Part shown: in pieces, positions 33,433 to 41,282 of the stretch
How the letters are laid out: every line of letters starts with the position of its first letter
How positions within the stretch are numbered: the first letter of the stretch is position 1
DNA from: JACDAL01 sp963849115
GTDB lineage: Bacteria > Actinomycetota > CADDZG01 > WHSQ01
Direction: 5' to 3'
Assembly: GCA_963849115.1 (NCBI GenBank)
Contig: CAWKGK010000003.1
Coordinates: 62,001-126,000 of the forward strand
DNA: 64,000 bases
Translations under genes and position numbers: made by a program
Notes under the pieces: model-generated
What the model was told of the DNA's origin: nothing
Databases searched by the model: none
Seen by the model: the letters and a program-made list of their open reading frames with translations, nothing else

Positions 33433-34129
33433 TCCAAGGGACCATGCGCGTCTCGATGGAGATCAAGCCCGACCTTCGGCCTTTGGTCAGACGAACCACG
33501 TTCTCGAGCACTGAGGTCCACATGTGTAGCTGAACTTCCTTGGCCATACGGAGCTGGTCGAAAAGGAGATGGGAGAGGCGGTCGCCGCTGCGAGCCCAGG
33601 ACTCGATCTCGAAATGGAGTCCGCTTTGATCATGAGCCCGAAACTCGATTTGCCCCGCCTCCAAGTGTCCCCGGAGTGTAACGAAGCGGAAGGACGTGGA
33701 GGTGACGTCCACCACTCGGACGGGGCCGTCCCATGGACCGGGCATACGCACGAGATATTCGTCTTCTACTTGCATGGCTCCGGCCTGGTCCGACGGCCTC
33801 AGGAAACGAGCGAATTCCGTGGGGGCGACTAGATTCGGATCGTGCTGGATCTGAGCCATGAGCTCCTCGGCCGTGAGCGCGCTATCGATGATCGTGGTGC
33901 GGTAGCGGCGATGGAATAGGGGGCCGACACCATGGTCTAGACCTTGGATTTCCCGTCGGTCAAAGTCTGGGGGGATGGATGGAGGCATCGGTTGGATACC
34001 GTCGTCCTCCATCTCGACGCGGCGCATGGGGGTGATGCGCCACACGTATCGCCAAGCCGTCAGACCCATACCCATGGGCCAGCGGCCGGCCGTCGAAAGT
34101 CGTCTTGAGAGAGAGAGTCCTATGGCCAT
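33425..34129 (-). CDS. DUF1990 family protein, copy 2
   Basis: The 234-residue product matches DUF1990 at its centre: GVGPLFHRRYRTTI, PGPWDGPVRVVDVTSTSFRF and FVTLRGHLEAGQIEFRAH. It differs in its N-terminus, which is more basic and hydrophobic, and I cannot exclude that the start is a little downstream. It is the upstream member of the tandem pair. Tandem DUF1990 genes suggest duplication and divergence. Confidence 0.75.
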   Translation of the reverse strand: MAIGLSLSRRLSTAGRWPMGMGLTAWRYVWRITPMRRVEMEDDGIQPMPPSIPPDFDRREIQGLDHGVGPLFHRRYRTTIIDSALTAEELMAQIQHDPNLVAPTEFARFLRPSDQAGAMQVEDEYLVRMPGPWDGPVRVVDVTSTSFRFVTLRGHLEAGQIEFRAHDQSGLHFEIESWARSGDRLSHLLFDQLRMAKEVQLHMWTSVLENVVRLTKGRRSGLISIETRMVPWNG

Positions 34130-34168
34130 CGTGGAGGGCGCCTATCGGGAAGGGTTAACCTACACGGG

Positions 34169-34381
34169 ATGCTCACGGGATGGTTACACCAACGCGGAGT
34201 TCGCGGCTGGCACCTGCACGTGGCCTCTATGGCGTCCGTCGGCCTCTGCATCAGTCTCTGGATCAGAGCGAAGACGGTCGACCAGGACGAACGGGGAAAT
34301 GCGGAACGTCGAGCGCTCTTCGTCGGTTTTTGGCCTCCGACCATCTGGCTCATTGGCGACTCCCTCGAGAGGCACGACTAG
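34169..34381 (+). CDS. small hypothetical membrane protein
   Basis: This 70-residue frame has a short hydrophobic segment (VASMASVGLCISLWI) and a second near the C-terminus (LFVGFWPPTIWLIGDSL) ending in LERHD, a pattern seen in small actinobacterial membrane proteins. A run like ERRALFVGFWPPT is unlikely in a random frame. No strong ribosome site precedes the ATG. It lies in the 306-bp gap between the DUF1990 pair and the acetyltransferase, on the opposite strand. Confidence 0.5.
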   Translation: MLTGWLHQRGVRGWHLHVASMASVGLCISLWIRAKTVDQDERGNAERRALFVGFWPPTIWLIGDSLERHD

Positions 34382-34435
34382 CCGGCAAGTGGCTGGTGGC
34401 TCAAAGTTTCGTTGACGCAAGGTGGGGTGCCCGCG

Positions 34436-34972
34436 CTAGCCCAGGTCGCGGGCTCGATCAAGCGTGAACAACACGTGCGCCAGGTCCTTGCCCTCGCGGA
34501 CCTTGATGTAGTCCTTGGCAAAGCTCATGCCCACTTTGCGGGCGACCCCCTGAGAGGGAATGTTGTCGGCGCTGGTGGTGATCACGATGCGCTCCAGTCC
34601 CAGAACATCGAAGGCAAAGTCGCGGCACGCAGACGCAGCCTCAGTAGCAAGTCCCTGCCGCCAGTACGCCTTAGAGATGTGGTAGCCGATCTCTATCTCG
34701 TTGACTCCCTCGACGTCCTGGATCGTGAGCCCGCATTGGCCCACGAGCTCGTCCGTCTCCTTGAGCTCGAGCACCCACAGACCGAAGCCATGATCGCGGT
34801 AGAGATTGAGCTGCCAGTCGATCCAGCCGCGCGCTTCATCCAAGGAATAAGTGCGAGGGAAGTAGCGCATGTGCTCGGGATCTGACAACAGCGAGTGGAT
34901 GAACGGAGCGTCGTCCATGTCATGACGTCGGAAGCGCAAGCGCTCGGTATCGCCTGGAAAAAGCTTGCTCAC
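34436..34972 (-). CDS. GNAT family N-acetyltransferase (RimJ-like)
   Basis: The 178-residue protein has the GNAT fold: TERLRFRRHDMDDAPFIHSL at the N-terminus, NEIEIGYHISKAYWRQGLATEA with the acetyl-CoA loop (Q/R-x-x-G-x-A), and the Asn-containing ITTSADNIPSQGVARKVGM. These match the RimJ/RimL branch acting on protein N-termini or small molecules; the substrate is unknown. ATG overlaps the SDR stop by 4 nt, giving a two-gene unit with the SDR at 34969. Confidence 0.88.
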   Translation of the reverse strand: MSKLFPGDTERLRFRRHDMDDAPFIHSLLSDPEHMRYFPRTYSLDEARGWIDWQLNLYRDHGFGLWVLELKETDELVGQCGLTIQDVEGVNEIEIGYHISKAYWRQGLATEAASACRDFAFDVLGLERIVITTSADNIPSQGVARKVGMSFAKDYIKVREGKDLAHVLFTLDRARDLG

Positions 34973-35739
34973 CGCAATACCCTTCCCTCCATACCGCCGG
35001 CCACCGTCACGACCTCGCCGGTGATGTGCCCGGCAAGATGATCGGAGGACAGGAACACAACCGCTTGAGCGACGTCGTCCGCAAGAGCGAGCTTGGCAAG
35101 TGCCATAGTGCTCGTGATCCTCGCCTCAGCGGCGGGGTCCTCGAATGCACTTTTCGCCATCTCGGTGATGGTCCAGCCCGGAGCCACGCAGTTGACTCGT
35201 CCCGAGGGAGCGATTTGAGTGATCTCGTTCTTGAGGCTCTTGAGCAGGCCCGAAGAGAAGGCTCCCTTGGCGGCTGCATAGTCCGCGTGGCCGGCCTCGC
35301 CGAACGATCCGGCGGTTGAGCCGATGATGACGATGTTGCCGGCTCCCGTGGAGCGAACGTGGCGAAGAAAGGCGCGGCAGCACAGAAAGGTTGCGTCGAG
35401 ATTCGCGCTGAGCGTGGTGTGCCAGCGTTCCAAAGACATCTCCCATAGAGGGACCTCGTCCGGCGCCCATACTCCAGCGTTGGCGACCAGCACATCGAGT
35501 GTGCCCAGCTCCAGCACCGCTCTCTCGAAGAGCTGCCCTGTGGCGCTCTCGTCGGTGAGATCGGCTTGTAGCGCGATCCCCCCGAGCTCTTCCGCCAGTG
35601 ATTCGGCACGCTCCCTGCTGGTGTTGTAGGCGATACAGACCCGCGCCCCCTCTGAGGCATACGCCCGGACGATCGCACTTCCGATGCCTCCGGCGCCTCC
35701 GGTGACGAGCACGCCCCTGCCCTTCAGCCCCGTGTCCAC
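34969..35739 (-). CDS. FabG-like short-chain dehydrogenase
   Basis: This 256-residue SDR has VTGGAGGIGSAIVRAYASEG for NADP(H), VANAGVW, Ser in IVIIGSTAGSFGEAG, and YAAAKGAF as the YxxxK motif; the C-terminal GHITGEVVTVAGG is characteristic of the FabG-like group. It is not the fab-operon fabG (at 42615). The upstream 26 bp separate it from the divergent ychF-like gene. The substrate is unknown. Stop overlaps the acetyltransferase start. Confidence 0.88.
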   Translation of the reverse strand: MDTGLKGRGVLVTGGAGGIGSAIVRAYASEGARVCIAYNTSRERAESLAEELGGIALQADLTDESATGQLFERAVLELGTLDVLVANAGVWAPDEVPLWEMSLERWHTTLSANLDATFLCCRAFLRHVRSTGAGNIVIIGSTAGSFGEAGHADYAAAKGAFSSGLLKSLKNEITQIAPSGRVNCVAPGWTITEMAKSAFEDPAAEARITSTMALAKLALADDVAQAVVFLSSDHLAGHITGEVVTVAGGMEGRVLR

Positions 35740-35765
35740 GGTTGGCGACGTTACCCTGCGCGACG

Positions 35766-36743
35766 ATGAAGGACATCGGGATCGCCGGGCTGCCTTACTC
35801 CGGCAAGACGACCTTGTTCCGCGCGTTGACGCTGTCCGGTTCCGCCGGGGGACACTCCAACCAGGCAGTGGTGGACGTGGCGGACCCCCGCCTCGAGGTC
35901 TTGGCCCGCCTCGAGCGCTCTAAGAAGATCGTGCCGGCCAAGGTTCGATTCGTCGACGTTCCGGGGGGTTTCACTGCGCGCGGCATAGCAGAGTACCGCC
36001 AGACCGACGCTCTTTGCATTGTCGTGCGCGCCTTCGGGGAGGACTCGGATCCCGTCCGCGAGCTGGCCTCGGTCCAGGATGAGCTGTTGCTGGCCGATCT
36101 TGCGTCCCTCGAAAGCGGGCGCGACAAGGCCTTGAAACGCGCCCGCGGCGCTCCCGAGGCCAGGGCTGAGGTCGAGGTGCTCGAGCGAGCTCATGCGTTC
36201 ATCGATTCCTCCCGCCCGCTGCGCGAAGCGGAGCTGGACGACGACGACCTCAAGCTGCTGCGGGGCTATGCTCCCCTGACGCTCAAGCCCCAGGTGATCG
36301 TGGCCAATGTCGAGGAGGGTGCCGGCGCGCCCGCAGGCATGAAAGCTGCCATCGCAATCAGCGCAGCCCTGGAGGCGGAGGTTGCCGGGATGGACTCCCA
36401 TGACGCCCTGGAGCTGCTGCAGGGCTTCGGTGTGGCCACGCGGGGCTTGGAGCGGGTCGTCACCGAGGGCTACCGGGCTCTCGACCTCATCACCTTTCTC
36501 ACCACCGGCGAAGACGAGAGCAGGGCCTGGGAGGTGCGGCGCGGTGCTACCGCTCCCGAGGCGGCCGGGCATATCCACTCCGACCTCGAGCGGGGCTTCA
36601 TCCGGGCCGAGGTCGTGGGTTACGACGACCTCGTCGCGGCCGGTTCGTGGTCGAAGTGCAAGGAAAAGGGGGTCCTCAGGGTGGAAGGCAAAGACTACCG
36701 GGTCAAGGAGGGCGACGTGATCAGCGTTCGCTTCGCCGTCTGA
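35766..36743 (+). CDS. YchF/OLA1-like GTP/ATP-binding protein
   Basis: The 325-residue P-loop protein belongs to the YchF (Obg-like ATPase) family. The N-terminal GTPase has GLPYSGKTTLFRAL, unlike the NVGKS of standard YchF, VRFVDVPGG as G3 and IVANVEEG as the place of the base-specificity motif. The C-terminal TGS-like domain is well kept (ITFLTTGEDESRAWEVRRG, SDLERGFIRAEVVGYDDL). It is about 35 residues shorter than usual in the helical domain. YchF binds ribosomes. Start ATG at 35766 rather than an upstream one because the P-loop strand follows at once. Confidence 0.88.
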   Translation: MKDIGIAGLPYSGKTTLFRALTLSGSAGGHSNQAVVDVADPRLEVLARLERSKKIVPAKVRFVDVPGGFTARGIAEYRQTDALCIVVRAFGEDSDPVRELASVQDELLLADLASLESGRDKALKRARGAPEARAEVEVLERAHAFIDSSRPLREAELDDDDLKLLRGYAPLTLKPQVIVANVEEGAGAPAGMKAAIAISAALEAEVAGMDSHDALELLQGFGVATRGLERVVTEGYRALDLITFLTTGEDESRAWEVRRGATAPEAAGHIHSDLERGFIRAEVVGYDDLVAAGSWSKCKEKGVLRVEGKDYRVKEGDVISVRFAV

Positions 36744-36766
36744 CTCCCTGGCCGCCCCTCAGCCAA

Positions 36767-36843
36767 AGGTAGTGGATCGCGCGTAACGCGCCATCGAGTA
36801 CCGAATCGGTCGTAAAGCGCGCGTAACGCGCATTTGACTACCT
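36767..36843. repeat. compact four-stem palindromic structure
   Basis: An outer stem AGGTAGT (36767) / ACTACCT (36837) encloses three hairpins: GCGCG-TAA-CGCGC at 36779-36791, ACCG-AAT-CGGT at 36800-36810 and GCGCG-TAA-CGCGC at 36819-36831. It lies between the converging ychF-like and DUF2231 genes, and could be a bidirectional terminator or a structured RNA. Confidence 0.55.
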
Positions 36844-36851
36844 CGGACACC

Positions 36852-37415
36852 TTAGTGGTCGCCCGGCAGGACGTCCTCCTCGCTCTCGTGCCAGGCGGGG
36901 TGGTCGCCCGAGGTCTCGACGTTGAAGCCGTAGTCGTAGACGAGCGAGCCGCCGTAGGCGGCGCCGAAGGTCACCAAGCCCCCGGCCAGCAGCGACAGGA
37001 TCGTGACGAGCCCGGTGGCGGTGGCCGCCGCCCCCGAAGGCCTGATCAGCAGGTCGATGAGCACGATGGCGGTCACCGTCAGCATCACCGCCATGTGCCA
37101 GTTCGCCGTACGCCACGCCTGGGTCCCCGACGCGGTCGACTTGAGCCAGTCCCAGAAGCCCGTCAGCGCAGTGGGGATGGACACGACGAAGCCTGCCAGC
37201 AGCACCCAGCTCGCACCCGCGTAGAGGTCGTGTGCGGTGGCGCTGTCTGATCCCATCAGCAACGACACCAGGTCGAACAGGGCAACCAGGAAGTAGGCGG
37301 CCACCGGGATGTCGGTGAGAGGGGGATGAAGCGGCTTGCCGGCCCACCCCCGGAGTCCCTTGAACGATCTTCCCTTGAACGTGACCGACGGCCTAATCGA
37401 GAACAGTTTGGCCAT
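36852..37415 (-). CDS. DUF2231 membrane protein
   Basis: The 187-residue protein has four helices (AYFLVALFDLVSLLMG, WVLLAGFVVSIPTALTGFWD, AVMLTVTAIVLIDLLI, TGLVTILSLLAGGLVTFGAA) and the DUF2231 signature KPLHPPLTDIPVAAYFL, with a His and Pro-rich loop at the membrane face. Members are often near redox or haem proteins, but none is here. The C-terminus is soluble and acidic (WHESEEDVLPGDH). ATG start. Divergent from the endonuclease IV gene across 66 bp. Confidence 0.88.
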   Translation of the reverse strand: MAKLFSIRPSVTFKGRSFKGLRGWAGKPLHPPLTDIPVAAYFLVALFDLVSLLMGSDSATAHDLYAGASWVLLAGFVVSIPTALTGFWDWLKSTASGTQAWRTANWHMAVMLTVTAIVLIDLLIRPSGAAATATGLVTILSLLAGGLVTFGAAYGGSLVYDYGFNVETSGDHPAWHESEEDVLPGDH

Positions 37416-37481
37416 TCCCCCTCCTTATTCGCATCTCGACTCCCAAGGGACCGGTCGAGTTCGGCTGCTAACGTGGACACA

Positions 37482-38231
37482 ATGATTATCGGTGCGCACG
37501 TTCCGGGCGACAAGCCCCTCGACGAGGCCACACAGGTGGGGGCCGAGTGCGTGCAGATGTTCCTCGGCCCCCCACAGTCCTGGAAGAAGCCGCCGGTGCG
37601 TGCAGACGCCGCCGAGCTTCGAGAATCTGCTGTGCCCGTCTACGTCCATGCTCCCTATCTCATCAACGTTGCGTCGCCCAACAACCGCATCCGCATCCCA
37701 TCGCGCAAGATCCTGGCCGGAGCCCTCGAGCGCGCGGAAGAGATAGGAGCTGCCGGCCTCATAGTCCATGCGGGACACGCCGACGATGGGATCCCGCGAG
37801 GCTTCATGCGCTGGCGCAAAGTGTTCGAAGAGCTCGAGACCGACGTCCCCCTCCTCATCGAGAACACCGCCGGAGGCGACAACGCGATGGGTAGGCTCGT
37901 GGAGACTATCGAGTTGCTGTGGGCCGCGCTCGAGGACTTCGACGTCGGTTTCTGCTTCGACACCTGTCACGCGCACGCCGCGGGCGAGGACCTCTCCGAC
38001 GTGATCGAGCGCGTCTTGGATGCAGTCGGCAAGATAGACGTGTTACACGCCAACAGTTCGCGTGATCCCGCAGGCACCGGCGCCGACCGGCACGCAAGCT
38101 TTGCAGAGGGAACGATGGATCCGGAAAGGATCGCCGACATGGTGAGGGCCGCCGGCGCGCCGACGGTCATCTGCGAGACGCCGTGGACGACGATCGCAGA
38201 CGACATCGACTACCTGCGAGCCAAGCTCTAG
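37482..38231 (+). CDS. nfo: deoxyribonuclease IV (endonuclease IV, AP endonuclease)
   Basis: It cleaves 5' to abasic sites during base excision repair, in a TIM barrel with three zinc ions. Zinc-ligand motifs are seen: MIIGAHV (N-terminus), YVHAPYLINVAS, LIVHAGHADDG, LLIENTAGG, CFDTCHAHAAG and ANSSRDPAGTGADRHASFA. 249 residues, slightly short, as in the actinobacterial form. ATG at 37482 is the standard start. It overlaps no neighbour; the gene at 38239 converges within 8 bp. Confidence 0.95.
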   Translation: MIIGAHVPGDKPLDEATQVGAECVQMFLGPPQSWKKPPVRADAAELRESAVPVYVHAPYLINVASPNNRIRIPSRKILAGALERAEEIGAAGLIVHAGHADDGIPRGFMRWRKVFEELETDVPLLIENTAGGDNAMGRLVETIELLWAALEDFDVGFCFDTCHAHAAGEDLSDVIERVLDAVGKIDVLHANSSRDPAGTGADRHASFAEGTMDPERIADMVRAAGAPTVICETPWTTIADDIDYLRAKL

Positions 38232-38238
38232 TTTGGTT

Positions 38239-38706
38239 TCAAGCCGAAGAGATGGCTTGTAGCATCGATTCCTGCAGCCACCCGAGCCAGTGAAGCACAG
38301 CCAGCGTCGGGGCGCGCGGGTCGTCGTGGGCCAACTCGGCTCCCATCATCTCTTCGGTAACCTCGAGGCGCGCCCCGATCGCGAGTCGCACGTCGTTCAG
38401 CGCACTGAGCCACATCTGTATCTCCGCTTCGTCGAGCTCTATCCGGCCTCGCTTCAGCGCGCCCTTGACACTTTCCAGTGAGCCCACCTTGTGCCGCTGC
38501 AACTCATCGCCGACCAGATTGTGCCACGCGCGTACTTCGGCCTCAGGACCGTAGGCGTCGGGGAACAACCGCTCGACGGCGGGATCGTCGCGGCCCCCGT
38601 CATCGAGCAGCTCCAGCATCGAATCGATCAGATCGGCGAGCAACTTGCGTTCTGACTTGTCGAGCACGACGACCGCGCCCGAGCCCGCCGGCCTGACGTG
38701 TCCCAC
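38239..38706 (-). CDS. DUF2017 family protein
   Basis: DUF2017 proteins are actinobacterial and lie next to clpS, as here, and may serve the Clp adaptor system; the role is unproven. This 155-residue protein has VVVLDKSERKLLADLIDSML near the start, VRAWHNLVGDELQRHKVGSL and a mostly helical body. The start is uncertain: GTG at 38706 is in frame, but an ATG 19 nt upstream gives MSKFA then TGA, and removing one T would join the two (MSKFAEVGHVR). Either GTG is the true start or the N-terminus carries a frameshift. Confidence 0.8.
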   Translation of the reverse strand: MGHVRPAGSGAVVVLDKSERKLLADLIDSMLELLDDGGRDDPAVERLFPDAYGPEAEVRAWHNLVGDELQRHKVGSLESVKGALKRGRIELDEAEIQMWLSALNDVRLAIGARLEVTEEMMGAELAHDDPRAPTLAVLHWLGWLQESMLQAISSA

Positions 38707-38765
38707 CTCAGGCGAACTTGCTCATTAGTGCTCCTGCGCGGAAGTAGCGTCAGCATCCAGGGCGG

Positions 38766-38888
38766 CCCTGCGCGGCGAGGGCAAGGCGCGAGGAGTCGAG
38801 CGTACCCGGAGGGTACGTGAGCGACGAGTAACGCTGCCATCGTCGATGCAGGGACGTTCTGGTGCGACGGGACTTACGCAAAGGTGCA
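38766..38888. repeat. interspersed intergenic repeat, copy B
   Basis: This copy matches 6091-6209, with GCAAGGCGCGAGGAG at 38781-38795, CGTACC/GGTACG arms, GTGAGCGACGA and GATGCAGGGACGTTC. It fills the gap between the clpS stop (38889) and the DUF2017 gene, with the same orientation relative to the preceding minus-strand gene as copy A. Confidence 0.75.
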
Positions 38889-39203
38889 TTAGTCGCTCTT
38901 GCTCATCGTCGCCCACAACCCGTAGCCGTGGAGCTTGAAGCAATCGAGCTCGGCCTTCTCCCGGCTCCCGCTGGAGACGACGGCCCGCCCCTCGTGGTGC
39001 ACCTGCAGCATCAACTTGGTCGCGTGTGGCCGAGAGTAATTGAACAGTTTCTGGAAGACGTAGGTGACGTAGGACATGAGGTTTACGGGATCGTTCCACA
39101 CGATCACCAACCACGGCCGTTCGTGCTCGAGCTCCTCTTGGCCCTCGACTTCTCTGACCTCGGAAGGAGCGATAACGGCGCGCATCGTCAAATCGTCGCG
39201 CAT
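38889..39203 (-). CDS. clpS: ATP-dependent Clp protease adaptor ClpS
   Basis: ClpS delivers N-end-rule substrates to ClpAP/ClpCP. The 104-residue protein shows VIVWNDPVNLMSYVTYVFQK, the Asn/Asp substrate pocket and contact helix, followed by VHHEGRAVVSSGSREKAE and the C-terminal LHGYGLWATMSK. ATG at 39203 is used; a later ATG (39185) is equally good, and the N-terminal extension is the flexible tail that engages the chaperone. It sits upstream of repeat copy B and DUF2017, a typical actinobacterial arrangement. Confidence 0.92.
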   Translation of the reverse strand: MRDDLTMRAVIAPSEVREVEGQEELEHERPWLVIVWNDPVNLMSYVTYVFQKLFNYSRPHATKLMLQVHHEGRAVVSSGSREKAELDCFKLHGYGLWATMSKSD

Positions 39204-39580
39204 CGGCCGAGTGGCCGTTTGGGCCGGTGGGCCGGTCGACCCCGGCCCCGCGCCGGCCCCAACCGCTCGACTGATCGGAACCGCGCCGGCCCCAACCGCT
39301 CGACTGATCGGGACCCCTACCGTTCCTCTGGGGCGTGAGCAAGACCGTCATGTTGCTCATGTGGGGCGGGCCGCCGGAGCAGAAAAAGAGGAGGTTTGTT
39401 GACTGAGCGTTCAAGAGCAGAGTGAACTACTTGACCAAGCGTTCGGGGAAGGTGAGAAAACCAAGCTCGCGCGGTAACGCTGCAGGTAGCCTCCGAGTCT
39501 GTAGGGGTAACGCGCACCGTCATAGATAGCCGAGCGCGCGGCGAATCTGCCGCTCCACCTTCCAGGAGGCTCGCGAACGC
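39204..39580. other. 377-bp gene-poor region
   Basis: This divergent region lies between clpS and the sigma factor gene. It holds a 33-bp tandem repeat (39248-39280 and 39281-39313, 31 identical bases), a 23-codon GTG frame (39335-39406) of doubtful reality, and an unstructured GC-rich stretch to the sigma-gene ribosome site. The promoters for clpS and the sigma/fab operon should be here. Confidence 0.6.
39248..39313. repeat. 33-bp tandem direct repeat (2 copies)
   Basis: Two adjacent units beginning CCGCGCCGGCCCCAACCGCT are identical except near the end (GGAA against GGGA). They lie just upstream of clpS. A regulatory role or replication slippage is equally possible. Confidence 0.8.
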
Positions 39581-40186
39581 ATGAGGTCCACCGCCGCAGA
39601 CGAGCACGTCCTCCCCTCACTCGAGGACGAGGATCTGGCTCTGCGCGCCCACAAGGACTTCGAGGCATTTGCGGAGCTCTACCGCCGTCATCTCTGTCCG
39701 GTCTACCGTTTCGTGCGCTCGCAAGTCCCAGGTGATGCCGCCGCCGAGGACGTGACCGCTCAGGTGTTTTTCAAGGCGTTGTCCTCGGCGGCCTCCTTCC
39801 GGGCCGAGGGCTCATACCAGAGCTGGCTCTATCGCATTGCCCACAACTCGATCTCCTCTTGGCGCAGCGCCCGCGACAAGGGGTTCATCGTCCTGGATGA
39901 GGTGCCCGAGTCGATCGATCCTGAGCCCTCCCCAGTGGTCGTCGCCATCGCGCAGGAGGAGAGCAGCATGGTGCGCGAGACCGTCGAGCAGCTACCTCCC
40001 GCCCAGCGCGAGGTTGTTGCGCTGCGTTATTTGGAGGACTTCAGCATCGAGGAAATAGCAGGCATCACCAGGCGGACGCGCGGTGCCGTCCGAATCCTCT
40101 TGCATCGGGCACGATCGAGGCTCCGCAAAGACCTCGAAGGACAAGACCTCGAGGGACAAGGCCTCGAGGGAAAGGAATTGGCATGA
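39581..40186 (+). CDS. RNA polymerase sigma-70 family (ECF-like) factor
   Basis: The 201-residue factor has region 2 (FAELYRRHLCPVYRFVRSQV, DVTAQVFFKAL, WLYRIAHNSI) and region 4 (LPPAQREVVALRYLEDFSIE, then EIAGITRRTRGAVRILLHRA), the ECF two-domain layout. An unusual C-terminal tail repeats DLEGQDLEGQGLEGKEL. Its stop overlaps the next gene's start by ATGA, and that small gene overlaps fabD. Coupling with fabD makes control of, or by, lipid synthesis plausible, but no anti-sigma factor of known type is seen. GGAGG upstream of ATG. Confidence 0.88.
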   Translation: MRSTAADEHVLPSLEDEDLALRAHKDFEAFAELYRRHLCPVYRFVRSQVPGDAAAEDVTAQVFFKALSSAASFRAEGSYQSWLYRIAHNSISSWRSARDKGFIVLDEVPESIDPEPSPVVVAIAQEESSMVRETVEQLPPAQREVVALRYLEDFSIEEIAGITRRTRGAVRILLHRARSRLRKDLEGQDLEGQGLEGKELA

Positions 40187-40419
40187 CAGGATCCGTCGAG
40201 CAGGCCGTGATCTCCACCTGGGCCTACTCTCCACGCCCCGACTTCTCAGCCGAGCTTCTAGGCGCTCTGCGCCGAGCCGCGGGGTTGCGGCTCGTCCCCC
40301 CGGTCCCGTCGGGCCACGACCGCTGGGTCCTGGCGGGTTCGATTGCGGGCGTGGCGACCGCCGCGAGCGCCGCGGTCTACGGTTTCGTCAGAATCAACCG
40401 GAAGGGCAGTGCAGCATGA
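40183..40419 (+). CDS. small single-pass membrane protein between sigma factor and fabD
   Basis: The 78-residue product has a soluble N-terminus (EQAVISTWAYSPRPDFSAELLGALRR), one membrane helix (WVLAGSIAGVATAASAAVYGFV) and a short basic tail. It overlaps both the sigma gene and fabD by 4 nt. Its position after an ECF factor suggests an anti-sigma-like membrane partner, but no ZAS or RskA motif is present. I cannot assign a function. Confidence 0.7.
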   Translation: MTGSVEQAVISTWAYSPRPDFSAELLGALRRAAGLRLVPPVPSGHDRWVLAGSIAGVATAASAAVYGFVRINRKGSAA

Positions 40420-41282
40420 GAGCAGGGCTGTTCCCGGGCCAGGGGATTCCGGCAAGAACCGTCGTCGAGTCCCTGCCCAAGAACCACGCCCTGGTGGTGT
40501 CGGCTTCGGAGCAGCTCGGCTACGACCTCTTCAGGAAGGTGGAGGTGGCTGCACGCCGCAAGGGCGCATCCCTGCCGACGGCTGTTGCTCAACCCGCGAT
40601 CTTCGTCGCCGGAATGATCTCGTTCTCTTACGACTCGGCGGGCTGGGATTTCTTCTGTGGGCATAGCCTCGGCGAGTACACCGCCCTGACCGCCGCGAGA
40701 GCCTTCTCCTTCGAGGACGCCCTCGCGATCGTGCACGTCCGGGCCGAGGGTATGGAGCGGGCCGGGCGGCTTGCTCCTGGAAGCATGGCGGCGGTCCTGG
40801 GGCTCGACCTGGAGCAGGTCTCAGACATCGCCCTGAGAACGGGTGTCGTAGTCGCCAACGACAACTCGCCCGGTCAAGTGGTCCTGGCCGGCCCCGAGCC
40901 GGCGCTGGCCGCGGCCGCTACAGAGGTCCGAGCCGCCGGCGCTCGCTCGGTGCTGCTCGATGTCTCGGGCGCTTTTCATTCCGAGGCCATGGGCTCGGCC
41001 GGTCCGGCTCTGGCTCGGGTGCTCGAAGAGGCCGAGATAAGGACTCCCGAGGTCCCCGTTGTGTCGAACGTTCTGGCCCGTCCCTACACGGACGCCGCCG
41101 AGGTCAAGGAGCTGCTTGTGGCACAACTCACCAGTCCCGTCCGCTTCCGGCAATCGATCGAATGGTTCGTTGAGCAGGACGTCGAGGACTTCAGGGATTT
41201 CGGTCCCGGCCGCATCGTGGCAGGACTGGCACAGAGGTGCCGGCGACACGCTCGTAGTGCGGACGTGGCAGCTCATGCTTGA
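40416..41282 (+). CDS. fabD: malonyl-CoA:ACP transacylase FabD
   Basis: FabD loads malonate onto ACP in type II fatty acid synthesis. The 288-residue protein has GLFPGQG at the N-terminus, the nucleophile in GHSLGEYTAL (Ser84), the Arg in AEGMERAGR-type loop, and the catalytic His in VSGAFHSEAM. Its ATG overlaps the membrane-protein stop by ATGA, and its stop overlaps the next gene by 8 nt. It is the first enzyme of an operon fabD-carrier-fabH-fabG-acpP-fabF-acpS. Confidence 0.95.
   Translation: MRAGLFPGQGIPARTVVESLPKNHALVVSASEQLGYDLFRKVEVAARRKGASLPTAVAQPAIFVAGMISFSYDSAGWDFFCGHSLGEYTALTAARAFSFEDALAIVHVRAEGMERAGRLAPGSMAAVLGLDLEQVSDIALRTGVVVANDNSPGQVVLAGPEPALAAAATEVRAAGARSVLLDVSGAFHSEAMGSAGPALARVLEEAEIRTPEVPVVSNVLARPYTDAAEVKELLVAQLTSPVRFRQSIEWFVEQDVEDFRDFGPGRIVAGLAQRCRRHARSADVAAHA

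Noticed and set aside
39335..39406. GTG frame for a 23-residue peptide (MSKTVMLLMWGGPPEQKKRR...)
   Set aside because: It has a hydrophobic start and basic tail but no clear ribosome site or conservation; too short to call.
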